Part shown: piece after piece, positions 1 to 13,500 of the stretch
Layout: each line of letters opens with the position of its first letter
How positions within the stretch are numbered: the first letter of the stretch is position 1
Assembly: GCF_039555335.1 (NCBI RefSeq)
Contig: NW_027305508.1
Span: forward strand, 806,001-870,000
DNA length: 64,000 bases
Source: Amphiura filiformis
Taxonomy: Eukaryota > Echinodermata > Ophiuroidea > Amphilepidida > Amphiuridae
Direction: 5' to 3'
Made by a program: the position numbers and the translations under genes
The notes under the pieces: model-generated
What the model was told of the DNA's origin: nothing
What the model saw: only the letters and a program-made list of their open reading frames with translations
Databases searched by the model: none

Positions 1-184
1 GTCATTTCAGACAGTTCTGTTCACTGATATCCTATATACATGCATTGTTCCGAGGCCGTGAACTATTATTAGAATTCTGAAGAATTGTCTGAATTATTAA
101 ATTGTTATTGACTGCTACAAACCCTATAGTACTATATCACTGTAAATATATATTATATATTTTTAATAGAGTTATCTTGTACAT

Positions 185-500
185 GTAACACTTTTTAAAT
201 ACGGATAAGTATATTTACCACAGCTTAAACACTAAATTAAACACATAAACACTTCTAAACACTTAATGATAAAGTTATATTAAACACTACGTTTATGAAA
301 TAAATTTCTATTCAAACAATATACATATAGTTCATGAACAGGGTGTTAAGTTCTTGAAGCAAATAGACATGTTTACTACCTATACTTTGATGTGTTTATC
401 GTTTAGTGTTATGTAATTTAGTGTTTAAATTTGTTAATTTAAAATCTATCTCCTATGTAGGCCTAGTGGTAAACACTAAGCTGCATTTAAAAAGTGTTAC
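185..500. repeat. AT-rich foldback element
   Basis: Terminal GTAACACTTTTTAAAT at 185 reappears inverted as ATTTAAAAAGTGTTAC ending at 500. The interior mirrors TTAAACACTAAATTA on both arms. Probably a non-autonomous DNA transposon. Confidence 0.6.
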
Positions 501-603
501 AAAGTAAATGTATTTAAATAAGTGTTAACCTAAACAGTTTTATTCACAGTGTATGCACATGCATTGGCCACCAAAACATTACATGCATGCATATGATGTA
601 TAA

Positions 604-641
604 GTGAAATTACCAAGTTACCATCATGATGGTAATTTCAC
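604..641. repeat. Short palindrome
   Basis: GTGAAATTACCA at 604-615 is inverted as TGGTAATTTCAC at 630-641. Near-perfect hairpin with a 14-bp loop; function unknown. Confidence 0.5.
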
Positions 642-1278
642 ATAATTATAAACCAAACAATAAGCAGTCGCACTCAGCTGTTCTGAACTGTTGGAGTCTG
701 TGCACTGGTAACTTCTCGATTATTAAGGCCATTATAGAGATGTGCAAATTTACACATCCAAAACCCTCTTGAGATTGGGAAGCAATATTTATGATATCAA
801 AACTGTGTCACTTACCTTCAATCTGCTGCGTTAATGCAACCCAAGAGAGAGATAACGAAATAGTTAGAATAGACATCATGTTTTCAATCTGTCTGTCAAG
901 TTACATTACCAGGTACTAAATATAGAGACTTAAATCCTCAATGTGATGATGACAATATATGCGCATAATGGCTCTCTTATCGTACCGTTTTGCAGGTTAT
1001 GCTGTATATAAGCTGATATACATGTAGACATATGTAAACTCCAGTCCATAAATTCAGTCAAGCAAATAATATTTAGTCATGCCATTTATTTGTCATGCAT
1101 GCATGAAAAACATGCACATGCAGTTCTCTGATATTTACTCATGAACATTAAACAAGGCATGCTGTTCAGTGAAAAGATTTTTGAGGTCTTTAATTCAATT
1201 CACTTCTTGCTAGGTGACCTAATTTTGCATTATGTAAAGCCCGCTGCATACTTTTTATTCGACGTTGACTATTCGACA

Positions 1279-1344
1279 CATGGAAGTAAGACCATTCTAT
1301 CTAAAGTATAGGCTGTAAGTATATTAAACATGCTTACTTCCATG
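1279..1344. repeat. Short inverted repeat
   Basis: CATGGAAGTAAG at 1279 and CTTACTTCCATG at 1333-1344 form 12-bp arms around a 42-bp AT-rich loop. Could be a MITE remnant. Confidence 0.45.
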
Positions 1345-1767
1345 GTATAAAGAACACTTTCCGCAGAAATATATGGTGCACCGATTTAATGACAAACCTT
1401 GGATAAATGGTTCAATTCGTAGACTCATATTGGAACGAAATAATGCCTTCCAATCAGGTAACAAGATGTAATATAAACCTCAACTAGAAACAAAGTTATT
1501 TATGATATCAAACAAGCAAAAAAGATCTATACTCAAAAATGTTGAAGTTTTGAAAAAGATGCAGCCTGGGAAATGGTATAAAAATATCAGATATATTACT
1601 GGTCACAACAACATATCTGGTGATTTTCACTTCCGTCATTTTTGGGTAACACATCTTAATAAATCGCAATATTATACCATAATCATAATCCTTTGATAAA
1701 AACGGCAATCTTAAAGCATAGCTGATCTGTCTGAATGATCCCAAATCGGGTTACAATAACAATAGTC

Positions 1768-2150
1768 TTTCCATAGGCGTACTCCCGGGGGGATGGGGGA
1801 TTCCAAATATTTTGCCAGGGGGGATGGTCCACACAATCATCCCCCAATGTTGAGGCCTGATAATGGGTTTCTGACCAAATTATCCACATATTTGCCCATT
1901 TTAGCCCCAAAAGTGCACATTTTCGCGCGTATTTATTATACTTTTGCACAATATTTCATCAGTAGCTTCAAAATAGCAAAAATTTTCGCGCACTTCGCGC
2001 GCAATTGTAGCATAAACTTATTCTGTCGCCAAAAGGTGCTGGATTGACTATACTTCAAGGTTTTTTTTCCAACTCCACCCCCCCCCCCCCATGTCAAAAA
2101 GAAATCTACGCCACTGATCTTTGTTTGGAACACGGAAGATCTGGTGGGCA
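1768..2150. repeat. Dispersed repeat copy A
   Basis: Shares ordered motifs with 48448-48720: ATATTTTGCCAGGGGG, then GGATGGTC, CCCAATGTTGA-like and CAAAATTTTCGCGCGC-like blocks, all in the same orientation. Contains a poly-C tract around 2078-2090. Family not named. Confidence 0.6.
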
Positions 2151-3529
2151 TTTCTGATGTAAGGAGTAGGCCTACGGATTTGTAAACATCATTCTATTTT
2201 CATGGGGAAATAGGCCCTATGTGATCTAAATAAAATAACTTTGGACTCAGTGAATTTTGTTTGGCTAAATTTTTATCAAATTTTATAACGAACTAGCAAT
2301 GAACTTCTCGGTTAGTATTTCCCCCAGACATCGGGTTTTTTCGCCAACAAACATTCGTAGAAGTTTTCAGAAGATAAAACATTGATTAAAACAGATTTTG
2401 GAACAGGAATATATTAATGAATACGCGTCGAACGAATATTTTACGTCGAATAGCCTTTTTGGAGTAGATATGGACCTTTATTTTGTGAACGAGTTTAATG
2501 TGTTACGTTCGTCTCTCTTACAAGAGCAAATTGAGTCACGATTGGTTTTATTTCTAGAGGATGGTATATTTAGGTCTACGCCACGCTGAGAGAAGTGTGG
2601 CATATTGGTTTCAAACGGGTAACACGCGCAGCGTATGTTGAGCAGAAATAACTCGGCTAGCTTGAAGTATGTTTAAACTCGTGTTTCATTCAGGGTGTCA
2701 AAAAAACCCTGCAACCTTTGGCGAAGTTCTATGTCCTGGAATGGAAAACCTGCATATTGTTAGCGCAAATTAACTTTTGCGCACTATGGTAACCGGCAAA
2801 ATTAGCCTAACATAAACTAGACTATGCCATAGTCGATTTTTGATAAATAAAAATATGTTATTAATCACGATGAACGCATTCAGTTGAACTCGAAATTATA
2901 CTGATATTTATTACATCAAAATGCTAGTAAATGGTTATGAAAAAGTTTATATAATTATATTAGTGAGAGCAACAGTAAAGGCTTATTATAATATTATTGA
3001 ATGCAATATAATTATTATAATGACACTTCAATACTGAACAATCCTGATTTTAGAATCAACTAGTTTATTAATCGCGAAAGTCCGAGTTAAAAATCGGGAA
3101 GCCAACAAACAGAGGGAGTACGGTGATTAAAAAGATCAGATCAGACGTGAAAATCTATCAATTGTGCTCACATTAATTAAAACAGAGTTTTAAGAGTATG
3201 CACAATGGGCAAGTGGACTACGGAGAAGTCTAAACGTATAAATATGATAAAAGGAAAATTAACGCAAACGTTGAAACGTATATATATTAATACGGTGCTT
3301 ATAAACGCGTTTAGTGAAAATTCACATTTTTGCCATTGTGAACCCCAAATGACGGCTTTTGCCGTGAGTATTACGTGGCATGTGTTGGGCTTGTGTTTAA
3401 TACCGGCAACATATGAACGTGTTGTTGATAACACTTATTTAACACTTCAATGCGTTTTAGTGTTTATCAATATCTTAATCCCATTATTGTTTTGCTAAAG
3501 CAGCTCTGTCGTATTTTGTCCGATTTTAA

Positions 3530-4726
3530 GGGGGTACTACACCCATTGATTTTTTTTTGCATTTTTTTGCATTTTGTGAAGAAATTACAAAAAAAATTGG
3601 ACAAAGTGGTATGTAAAATGAAGGGGCAAATCTTCTCGTTTTATTGGTGGCATCGGTATCAACGTAGCTTACATGCTTTTAAAAGTATAAGCCAAAAGGT
3701 GGTACATCACTGATGATTTAAATTCACTTCATTTTGGAAAGCTTACTATCAATGGATTTCGTTAAAATTTTGGATATGTGTTGCTAACACGTTAGGGAAA
3801 TAAAGTTGATATGTAAAATGGGAATAAGTGGTTCCTGATTTCTTTTATGACTTCATGAACTTGGTGCTCCACAACTATCAAAAAAGGAACTGGTTAAAAT
3901 GCTTCTATTTTCAATGTTGAGCTATATTTTGTATTTTTAACTTGCGACATTATTTCACTGAAACTTAATTAAGCCACAGGTAACAGGTTACCACAACCAT
4001 ACTACAGCAATGTTGAAAAAAATTGTATTTCTTGTCACCTATACCACCATATTGGGTAGTTTTCCGTAAACTTAACGTTTCTGATTTTGGTAACTATTTT
4101 ATATTTATTTGTGAAATCCATCTCAACTAGGCATTCTATATTGTACTCACCATTTACATCCCAAGGTATATTAGTATATCCACCTTGCACTTCTCGATAT
4201 ATATCCAGTTAAAGACAGAATATCAAAATTATTCCTCATTATGATATCACAAACTCTCACATGTGTATTCAAAATTGATGCTTAAATTTGACCTGAACCA
4301 ATTGACCTATAACCTGACATACGGTGACCTAATAGCCTTTTCTTCTCCTGACAACACATTATAATATTATTGACTAATGACTATACATCCATTGTGTAAG
4401 TGTTTATATATTTTGCATGCACCAGTAGATTTTCTATAGAGAGTATAACAAAGGATTTTAATGTATTCTATTCATGTACCCTACTTGAACATGCTGAATA
4501 GAATAAATCATGGTTTGTTATGAAACACGCATCTGAGTAACTAGGATACAGTAAACAAAATATATATAGGGCTAAAATGACTTACTACAATTGTTTAAAA
4601 GCACCTTTTTTCTTCTTTTTTTTATATTTTTTTTTATTTCACATGCTCCGTGCATCTTTCGCCTAGCTATAAATGAAAAAATATTTATTTAGACCAATCA
4701 AACCAATATATGGGTGTAGTACGCCC
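3530..4726. mobile_element. 1.2-kb TTAA-flanked non-autonomous DNA transposon
   Basis: TTAA at 3526-3529 and 4727-4730 flanks inverted ends, GGGGGTACTACACCCAT and ATGGGTGTAGTACGCCC. TTAA duplications are typical of piggyBac-like elements. No transposase frame is present. Confidence 0.75.
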
Positions 4727-6198
4727 TTAACTGAATCTTGCCACAATAGCCATCAATCAAGCCCAATCATGCCACGTAATAATGATCGGGTCAAAGGTCA
4801 TTTAGGGGTCACAAGGGTAAAAATGTGATTTTTAATATATTATATAGGCCTATCCGTATATAAACGCCTTTTAAGTGTTTAAAAAGGGTTAACGTTTGTT
4901 CATCGTGACGGATTGGATGATTTTCTTGGAACCCTTAAATTATTTAATCGCCGCAACTGCGGCACTGAGGAATGAATTGCACAATTAACAAAGACAACAA
5001 GAATGATTATTTCACAATAAGAATAAATCAACATGTGATTTTCTTCTTATTTTAAATATTTTAATACATACATGTACTTACAAAAGCGTCTTTTAAAACT
5101 TACACATAACACTGTAGACTATACGAATCAATTCTTGTGATTGTGGTGACAAGTGTTATGATTTTAATTGGGGAACTAGTCATGGGAAAGAAGAGCGAGG
5201 TACCAGATTTGGGATGAGGGAATGGACGGAACGGGATCCGGAATGACTAACACAAAATGAACCAGATGAAACAGAACTTAGGTATATATTAATTTATTAA
5301 GAATTTACATCCTCAGATAACTGAGCAAAATACAAAATGTGTGTGTTTTAATAATGAGTCTTACCAGAGTTACATCGCATCATAAGTATAATTGAATATG
5401 ATTCACGTGCAAGACATGATGACATTATAATCGTCATCATGTTACCAATCTAAATAATCATCCTGAGCACGTCTGAGCTATACGTCTGCTTGGGTCGCAG
5501 GGCTAACGAAAGTAACGAGGAGTGAAGACTTTATTAACGCAGAAACAAATCCTTGCTTCACTCAGTGCAATTGATGCACGTATTACGTATATAAAACGTT
5601 CACTTGATGAATGGTTTTCATGGCTTTCTGCACTATGATCTATAATCAATTATTGACTGAATTATCGTCACAACACAAGGAACGGCCAATAGAACGAGGA
5701 AGACCACTAAAGAACGACCCGACATGCAATAGAATGAGGACGACCAAATCACGTTATGAAATTGCAGAAAGAACGGACGGCAAGGGTGCTAAAAAGCTGT
5801 AATACCTAATACCCTGTTTAATTCTTTTTCCTCCACTCGTCTTTGTCTGTTCTTATCCTTTGCTATATCATGTGCAAGGTATGTCTTTCCATTTGGGGGG
5901 GGGGGTGTTATTCCTTGACGAATTTCAGCCTCAAGCTCCGTAGAAAGACTAATGGCTGAACTACTATCAGTAATGTAAAACAACATATGACATAAAGCCA
6001 TTTCTTTTCATGACAAACATTTTAGAAACATGACGCTTCGCATAATATGCTAGCGGTCAGGCTCGTGAATGAGCACCCTATATAATAAAGTACAAGTCCA
6101 ATTCTTACTCAGTTCAGTTGGCATAAAAACGAATGTACAATAGTAAAAAAAAGCGAATGAATACACAATAAAGTCTAAAACGTGACGGGTGACGATTA

Positions 6199-6477
6199 AT
6201 GTTATTTAATTGTTCATGCAGAGTTCAATCAGCTACACCCAGCAACTACACCACCAGATTCCTGTTGCGGCCGCCTGCACAGCCTGGTATTGTGCAGCAC
6301 AAGTGTACCAGTGCAGTACCACTGCTGGTAGATCCTGTGCACTATGCAGTAGCTGCATTGATACTGGTACTCTGTGAGAACCAGCCAGGTACCTTGGTGA
6401 TGGTGTACCTGTGCAACCGGCCTAATGGGCGTGTGTGTTCAACACCAGAAATGACAATGCAAATACTGGGAAAGTAG
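6199..6477. other. GC-richer patch, unrecognised
   Basis: A 280-bp island of balanced composition in AT-rich flank, open for 92 codons on the plus strand. The translation is rich in Pro and Cys and resembles no family I know; the minus strand also gives no family. Could be a transposon fragment or an exon of an unknown gene. Confidence 0.25.
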
Positions 6478-7119
6478 GGTTAAGGTTAAAGACGCTTCAT
6501 TTGAAAACAAAACGTGATTATAATTAGAAATTGATTTTGTCATGACAACAAGTTTGATGAATTGAGTTTAAATGTGTACCAGTAGCCGTAAGCCTATTTT
6601 GTTGTATTTATATAAAAAGCTATAAAATTAATTAACTTGTGTAACTAAAATGAATCGCATGCGACGCACGATTATCATAGACCTACCAGTATTTAAAAAA
6701 ATGGGAATTGCTACTACCAAAGCGATTCAAATATGAACATATAATTCATTACTTTTGTTTCGTTTTGTTTAAATCAATGCCTTTGTGATATTTTACTTAT
6801 ACCACCAAGGGCGTACATCGGGCGGGCCCACCCTTTTACAGCATGCAAATTCTAATGTATAAAATTTAAACTATAAACAAACGTTATAATATTTCAGAAT
6901 TAACATAAATACTATGTACAATAAAATCTACAGTATATATATCCAAGTTGGAATGTAAAGTCATATCTCAGTATTGCCTCAGTGAGTCAAATTGTCATTC
7001 GCAGTTACTTTCCTAATAAGGAGACGTATATCACGTGACTGAGCGTACACACAAGGTAAGTTCAGATTAAATCAGTTCGTTTTCAACTCCTCACGTTTCA
7101 CTGTTCTGACTAAAAACAC

Positions 7120-7593
7120 TTATTCTTGTATTTCGGTACTATTACAGCTAAGCTGAGATGCATATGTATTGGCGGTGCTATTACTGCTAAACTGAGATGT
7201 ATACGCATATCTGATATCAGCTCCATTACTTGTTGGTCTGTCGGTGTACATATAATACTCAAGTCCCTGTCCATCTTCAGGGCCAAGAGCCATTGGTCCA
7301 TGCCACGCATGCGCATCAGATCCACGCAAATGATAACCATAAGAACTCTCCTTGACTTTGTAGCTTTGTCCATGGATGTTGCACTCAAAGGGAAAGTAAG
7401 TTTTCCAGGCTTTCCTGACGTCTTGTGACCGAAGGCAGAAGAGAATGAAGACAAGGAGTCCTTGGATAGAATTGAAGATGCAGAAGAGTAGTTGGAATAA
7501 GAAGGTTGCTTCATCAATGGCGAGAAAACCAAAGACCCAGGTTAATCCAAGAAGTACTGACATTACTAACGCATTCTGAAGGCGACTAATAAT
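7120..7593 (-). CDS. Receptor exon 18: TM6, TM7, cytoplasmic tail, stop
   Basis: 157 codons plus TAA at 7122-7120. TM6 is MSVLLGLTWVFGFLAI, TM7 is FLFQLLFCIFNSIQGLLVF, followed by RSQDVRKAWKTYF (juxtamembrane helix). The tail is rich in Ser, Thr and Tyr. Its last 27 residues contain a 39-nt tandem duplication (SQFSSNST / SQLSCNST). No AATAAA was found close downstream, so the mRNA end is not placed. Confidence 0.93.
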   Translation of the reverse strand: MISRLQNALVMSVLLGLTWVFGFLAIDEATFLFQLLFCIFNSIQGLLVFILFCLRSQDVRKAWKTYFPFECNIHGQSYKVKESSYGYHLRGSDAHAWHGPMALGPEDGQGLEYYMYTDRPTSNGADIRYAYTSQFSSNSTANTYASQLSCNSTEIQE

Positions 7594-10500
7594 CTGTAGG
7601 TTGCGAGAGAAAGAAATGTATTGGAAAATTTATTATTCATAGCATTGGTGGGGAAAGCATATGTGACCCAATCTGATCCACTCAGACTAAAGTCGGAAAT
7701 TTAGAAAATTGCTCCATATACTTACTGATGTTGAACACCCAGGGGTCCACTAAACTTTTAACCCTTCGTAACTCAAGTAACCGTTCGTAAAGTTACGAAT
7801 ACCCAACACTAGACGTAACTTTACGAAAGGATGTAGTAAATCCCTATGACTTACGGTACCCGTTCGTAAGTGAGTTTAGTGAAATGGAACTTACGACTCG
7901 TCGTAAGTTACAAATGATTTCGAGACTTAACGAAGCTTCTTAAAGTTTTGTGAAATGGACCCCAGGTCTTTTGAATACTTGGTTGCAAAGTTATGAACCT
8001 GCGATGACATTACACATGTTACATTATCGTATTTCTCAGCGTATAAGCCGCACTGTGGATGGACCTAAGCTTCGTGTCTCTATTGTGATCAATAGAGTCA
8101 TCTTTAAAGGTTTATTTTATTTATAATTAACACTTGGCTTGGTAAGCATATTCTTTTACCAACACATTTGGTTATATTATTGCTTTTAATAGTCAACTAC
8201 TCTATTACCAGATTTAGGAAAAACACACCAAAACAATGAATACGCCATTGCATTACCTGTTCCGATCTTCCTTTCTTTTCCATCGTACTAGCGCACTTGC
8301 TTCCCATATTGGATGGTAGTAAACTCTTGACAACCAATCCAAATGTGATGAAATTATGGATGAGAATTAACCCTATAGGTAACATCAAACCGTAATACAA
8401 TGGGTAGCCAGGACGAAGGAAGCAACTGTGAAAAAAAAAGAAGATATCATTAGCATGGTAGTGGTAAAATAAGTACAACGGAGTTTAACTTCTCTTCAAA
8501 TGGAGAAATGTAGCTTTCTTGTACTGATGAACCTAATATGAACCGTTTCTTTGTACTCGCAGAAGAGGGCGACATATGGAAAGTGTTGAGTGTAAAGACG
8601 GTTTGCCGTCGTCAATACTATATTTGATTTGTTTTGACGAAAGATTGTTGATGGTTAAGGAATAAATATTTCTCAGCAAAGGTAAGGTAAGTCAAGTTGT
8701 CCATAGTTTTAGGAAGAATTAATTAATCATTTTAACTTACCGGTGATATTCACACATTTAAAGGTTATTATGTACTGATATCCGTGAAGTCTATTTGAAA
8801 CTCTTTATAACTATTAAATTCTAAGATACCGTACGAAGTCTTAAAAAAAAATCAAAATCAAATGCAATAAACAGAGATTTTCCCTACGAATTATCACTTA
8901 CTGAGATTCGCTTTTGTATTCATCTATCGTTAAGGCGACGCAGATTATGACAATGATTGTTGGCAATCCTATTAAAGTAGAGGAAAGGATACATTAGGTA
9001 TTATGTTAGGATGAATAAATACAAATCTGTATTGTCAGATAAAGCTCATTCATTACCCTATATAGACTACTTAAAGAAATCGAACCTATTTTACGTAAAC
9101 ACATTCAATAAAACCATGACACTTGTTACCAGCTGTCATTGACAACCAATTGCCTAAAGCGAAGGTCACTTTCTGGAAAGCTGGACTGAACACGATCATC
9201 TAATGTAACTGATTGCCTATCATGACACCTGTTACAAACTGTCAACATTTGACAACCAATTGCCTCAGGTGAAGGTCACTTTCTGGAAAGCTGGACTGAA
9301 CATGATCATCTGATGTAACTGGTTGCCTGTCATGACATCTGTAACCAACTGTCAACATTTGACAACCAATTGCATCAGATGAAGGTCACTTTCTGGAAAG
9401 CTGGACTGAACACGATCATCTCATGTAAGTGATTGCCTGTCATGACACCTGTAACCAACTGTCAACATTTGACAACCAATTGCATCAGGCGAAGGTCACT
9501 TTCTGGAAAGCTGGACTGAACACGATCATCTCATGTAAGTGATTGCCTATCATGACACCTGTTACCAACTGTCAACATTTGACAACCAATTGCATCAGGT
9601 GAAGGTCACTTTCTGGAAAGCTGGACTGAACACGATCATCTAATGTAACTGATTGCCTATCATGAAACCTGTAACCAACTGTCAACATTTGACAACCAAT
9701 TGCATCATCTGAAGGTAACTTTCTGGAAAGCTGGACTGAACACGATCATCTGATGTAACTGATTGCCTATCATGACACCTGTAACCAACTGTCAACATTC
9801 GACAACCAATTGCGTCAGGTGAAGGTCACTTCCTGGGAAGCTGGACTGAACAAGACCATCATGTAACTGATTCCTTCCTGGGTACAGCCCTTTACTGTAC
9901 AACAAACTAAACTAGTCACATAAGAGACAGGGAAAGGATTCCTTTGGGAACTAAGCTGCCAAGAAGAATTCCTTCAAACTTAACGTACTTATAGTTGTTA
10001 TGATATAGCTTGCAACATAGTAGTGCATACAAGATCTACCAACAGCGACGAAATTTCACTTCTGTGAGAAGCGCCAATCAAGTATAACCAAAATGAAAGT
10101 TAGGTAGCATTTAACAAGGCCTTATATTAGTTGCCGGATAAAAATTGTGTCAGAAGCGCACGTCATCTAACCCAAATAAGTCATCTTACGTTAATATTTA
10201 TGTTTTCTTACCCCAAGCGAATAAGCACGCCTTCAGCATGAACTTTGATTCCGTTCCTTTAAAGACACGCACCAGAAGTAGATACATATTCCTGGCCTCT
10301 ACCGCCATCCACGCTAGTGTAGTCAGTGTAAAGTAATGCAGCAAGGCAGCTATTATGAGGCACACGGTGCCGTTACCTGTGGCTTCTATGCCACCAAGGA
10401 ACACCACGTAAAGAAACAAGAGAGAGAAACACAACTGGATGAGAATCTGACGGGAACGGCTTGATCGAAGACTCCTACAAGACAAGAATATACAAGACAT

Positions 10501-13500
10501 ACATGTAAGTATTAAGGTATTTGAAGTACATTAAGGAAGTCTTTTAAGACTTACATTAAAACACTTACATTAGGATATTTGGTTAGTCTGATTTGACACA
10601 AAGTCCATTTGTGCGAAGCTGACTACTGAATAGGCTTCTTCATCATCAGAAGTTGTAAAAGTTTGAAGCTAAAAGAAGCACTAGCCTTTGTCATGCGTTT
10701 TCTTTTCAACATTAGGGTTAAATGTTAACATTCTCATACCTGAGTGCAAGTAGCGTAGCCAGGGACAGAACCAACCCAGCAATAGACAAGACACATCCTA
10801 GTTTAGTGATAAAATCCAACACGAATCCTTGTACGCCTTCACTTCCATTGCCAGTCATATCCTAATTGAATAGAAATCAGAGCTAAAATTATACGAGAAA
10901 GGCACCACGTTTTAGTCATTATGGGCATGTTTCGAGATGCAACTTTGGTTGGCATTTGCAATACTGGAATAGCTGGTGAATTCAATGAATAGCATAACAT
11001 GAACATACAGAATAGTTAATTCAAACATTGATGACATGACATAGTAAGTTTCTATAGTAGCAAATATTTAAAGAGGAAGTCCCGCCAGAGCAGTTCTTCT
11101 GAGGTGAACCAAACCTGCCTGGTTATCAAATTAATCAGTGGCAAGGTTATCTCTGAATTTGACAGGTGCTAAATGATGTTTTAATGTTATTTTATCAATT
11201 AGCACCTGTGAAATTCAGAGATAACCTTGTCACTGATTAATTTGATAACCAGGCAGGTTTGGTTCACCCCAGAAGAACTGCTCTGGTGGGGCTTCCTCTT
11301 TAATCTACAATCCTGGTCAAAAGTAGTTGGAACACTTGCGTTTTGTTTTCTATTCTAGTATCAACATTGACTTTTTTAAACGTTTTACGAAATTGTTCGC
11401 TATAGTTCTATTCAGTGATATCTATCATTCAGTTCAAACGTTGATAATTATTATTGTGCTCTTGTGGATTTGTGCTTTATCACTGTTTATATCATCGTAA
11501 CTTGCTTTTGGTGTAATTGTGTTTGTTATATTACATTGTGATTTGAGTTGGGAACATTTGTTGAACATTGTTGCTCAAAATATTTCAGAATATAACCAAA
11601 ACGAGGTGCCAATCACAGGTTGCATAACTTGTAAGTGTATTATTGTCCTGGACAATGCACTTATTGCACCTGGACAACTTTCCATACAGAGCTCCTATCA
11701 TGTGGACGGAAGTATTGCCCGAAAGTATATTGTATTTTGGTATTGGGACCTCGACAACAATCCATCCATAGCAGCTCATACACCATGTACATGCAGGTGG
11801 TTGTACATAATTATTGTAATTGGTATTTAGATAATACCAGGAAGGAATGCAATACTTTCACGTGTTGCACCTGGTCAACATTCCATCCATAGCAGTTCAG
11901 CTGGTATTTAGATCGATTTGACGCTATTAAAGGTACATACCATGCAGTACTTTCACGTGTGACACCTTGACAACATTCCATCCATAAACAGGTGGATGTA
12001 TATTGTAAATCTGGTATTTTGACAGACTTATGACGCTAGTACTTACCAGGAATGCAATACTTGCACCTGGACAACATTCTATTGTATTGAAATTCTAGCA
12101 TACGGAGCATTTTGGCAACATGGCAACTTTAAATACTCTTGATTTCTAGTATCACCCCTATATCTATTAGAAGGAAGGTATGAGTTCGTTAGTGTTACAT
12201 TGCAATAATCACAATGCTGCTTGTGATAAATAATATTTCTACCCCAATTATTTTGCAGAATGATTTGTAACATTAATAGTTTTTATTAATATTCCCTTTA
12301 CATTTTAATTTATGCCCCAAATCTAAAAGGGGGAAGTAAGTTGAACACTAAAGATCTTTGATGTAACATATGTAATGTTGGTGATAAGTGCAGGAATTAC
12401 CGATTGTTGTTGCAAAATGTGACATTATGGAAACTAAAACAAGGAAAAGAACTACACACATCAAAAGTCGTATACATTGATTAAAACACTGATTTAATTT
12501 GCAGGGGCAATTAATATTTAACATACTAGTATACTAGTATGTGTGTGTGTGTGTTTTATTTTACGCAGAACAATTACAGCATTCATGATCAGCCAAACTA
12601 TATATCGTAGCATATTTGACTATTCATGTATTTTCTACAGCATTCTTTATTTAAAAATTACGTTTTATACTGGAATATTAGTGAATCTAACGACAGTAAA
12701 CACTATGAATATAATTATGTAGAGCTTGTTTCCAAACCATGTTAAGTCCACGACCACATGTTTCTCATTTACTTGTGTGATACAATCACAATTACTTTGA
12801 CAAGTTTGACATTAGCAACAATGAGTTGTACCATCAACAAATTACAAGCCACAAGAATGCTGCTTAACAATATGCAGACTATTGTTCTCATTTGGGAACC
12901 AAAGGCCTCACACAGTATTGTTACTGTGCATAAATCCACTTTCTGCTTTGTAATGGTGCATCCAATTGAAATTACTATACCTAAAGTTAATTTTTTATTA
13001 CTTCCGTGGTCCGGGTACGCGCTGGTGAATTGCGATCGCGTAGTAAGTGACAAGGTCGCCTACTACGCGCCGCGCCGAAGACCAATGGGTCAACCGGCTT
13101 GTTGTCAAGTGCGTTAAGCTGCCAATCAGCGTGATTGTTTATTTCTTCTGTGGGTACGCTCGTCTACGCTTGGCGCACAGCTCGGACCACAGAAGTAATA
13201 AAAAATTAACTTTAAAGCATCACAACTCATTGCAATATCGCACGCGTAAATCAGAATTAAACATGTGTTTGTGGACTTAACATGGTTTGGAACCAAACTC
13301 TTCATATCTGTAACCTACCATTAACACAGCAAAGCTAGTCAAATGGTAACAATGACAGACCACTCTATCATCAATCGTACCAGTATAATAGCAACCCTTA
13401 TCCGACCAATCCCCGACGCCGTCTTCTAGAGTAAAATCCCAATATACACACTCAGCCTTTCCAGTAGATTCGTTCCAGGCCTGGTGGATGAATTTAAAAA

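Larger units (their letters stand above)
1..7119. other. 3' flank of the receptor gene, no gene recognised
   Basis: AT-rich sequence beyond the receptor stop codon. It holds a foldback element, small hairpins, a dispersed C-run repeat, a 1.2-kb TTAA element and a GC-richer patch near 6.2-6.5 kb. Between these (about 2200-3500, 4750-6190 and 6500-7119) I see no coding signal, only short chance frames. Confidence 0.6.

Noticed and set aside
7110-7532. 140-codon minus-strand frame overlapping the last receptor exon
   Set aside because: It is a different frame from the TM6/TM7 coding frame and has no recognisable content.
9115-9873. CRISPR-like array
   Set aside because: The whole 110-bp unit repeats, with no unique spacers, and the setting is a eukaryotic intron.
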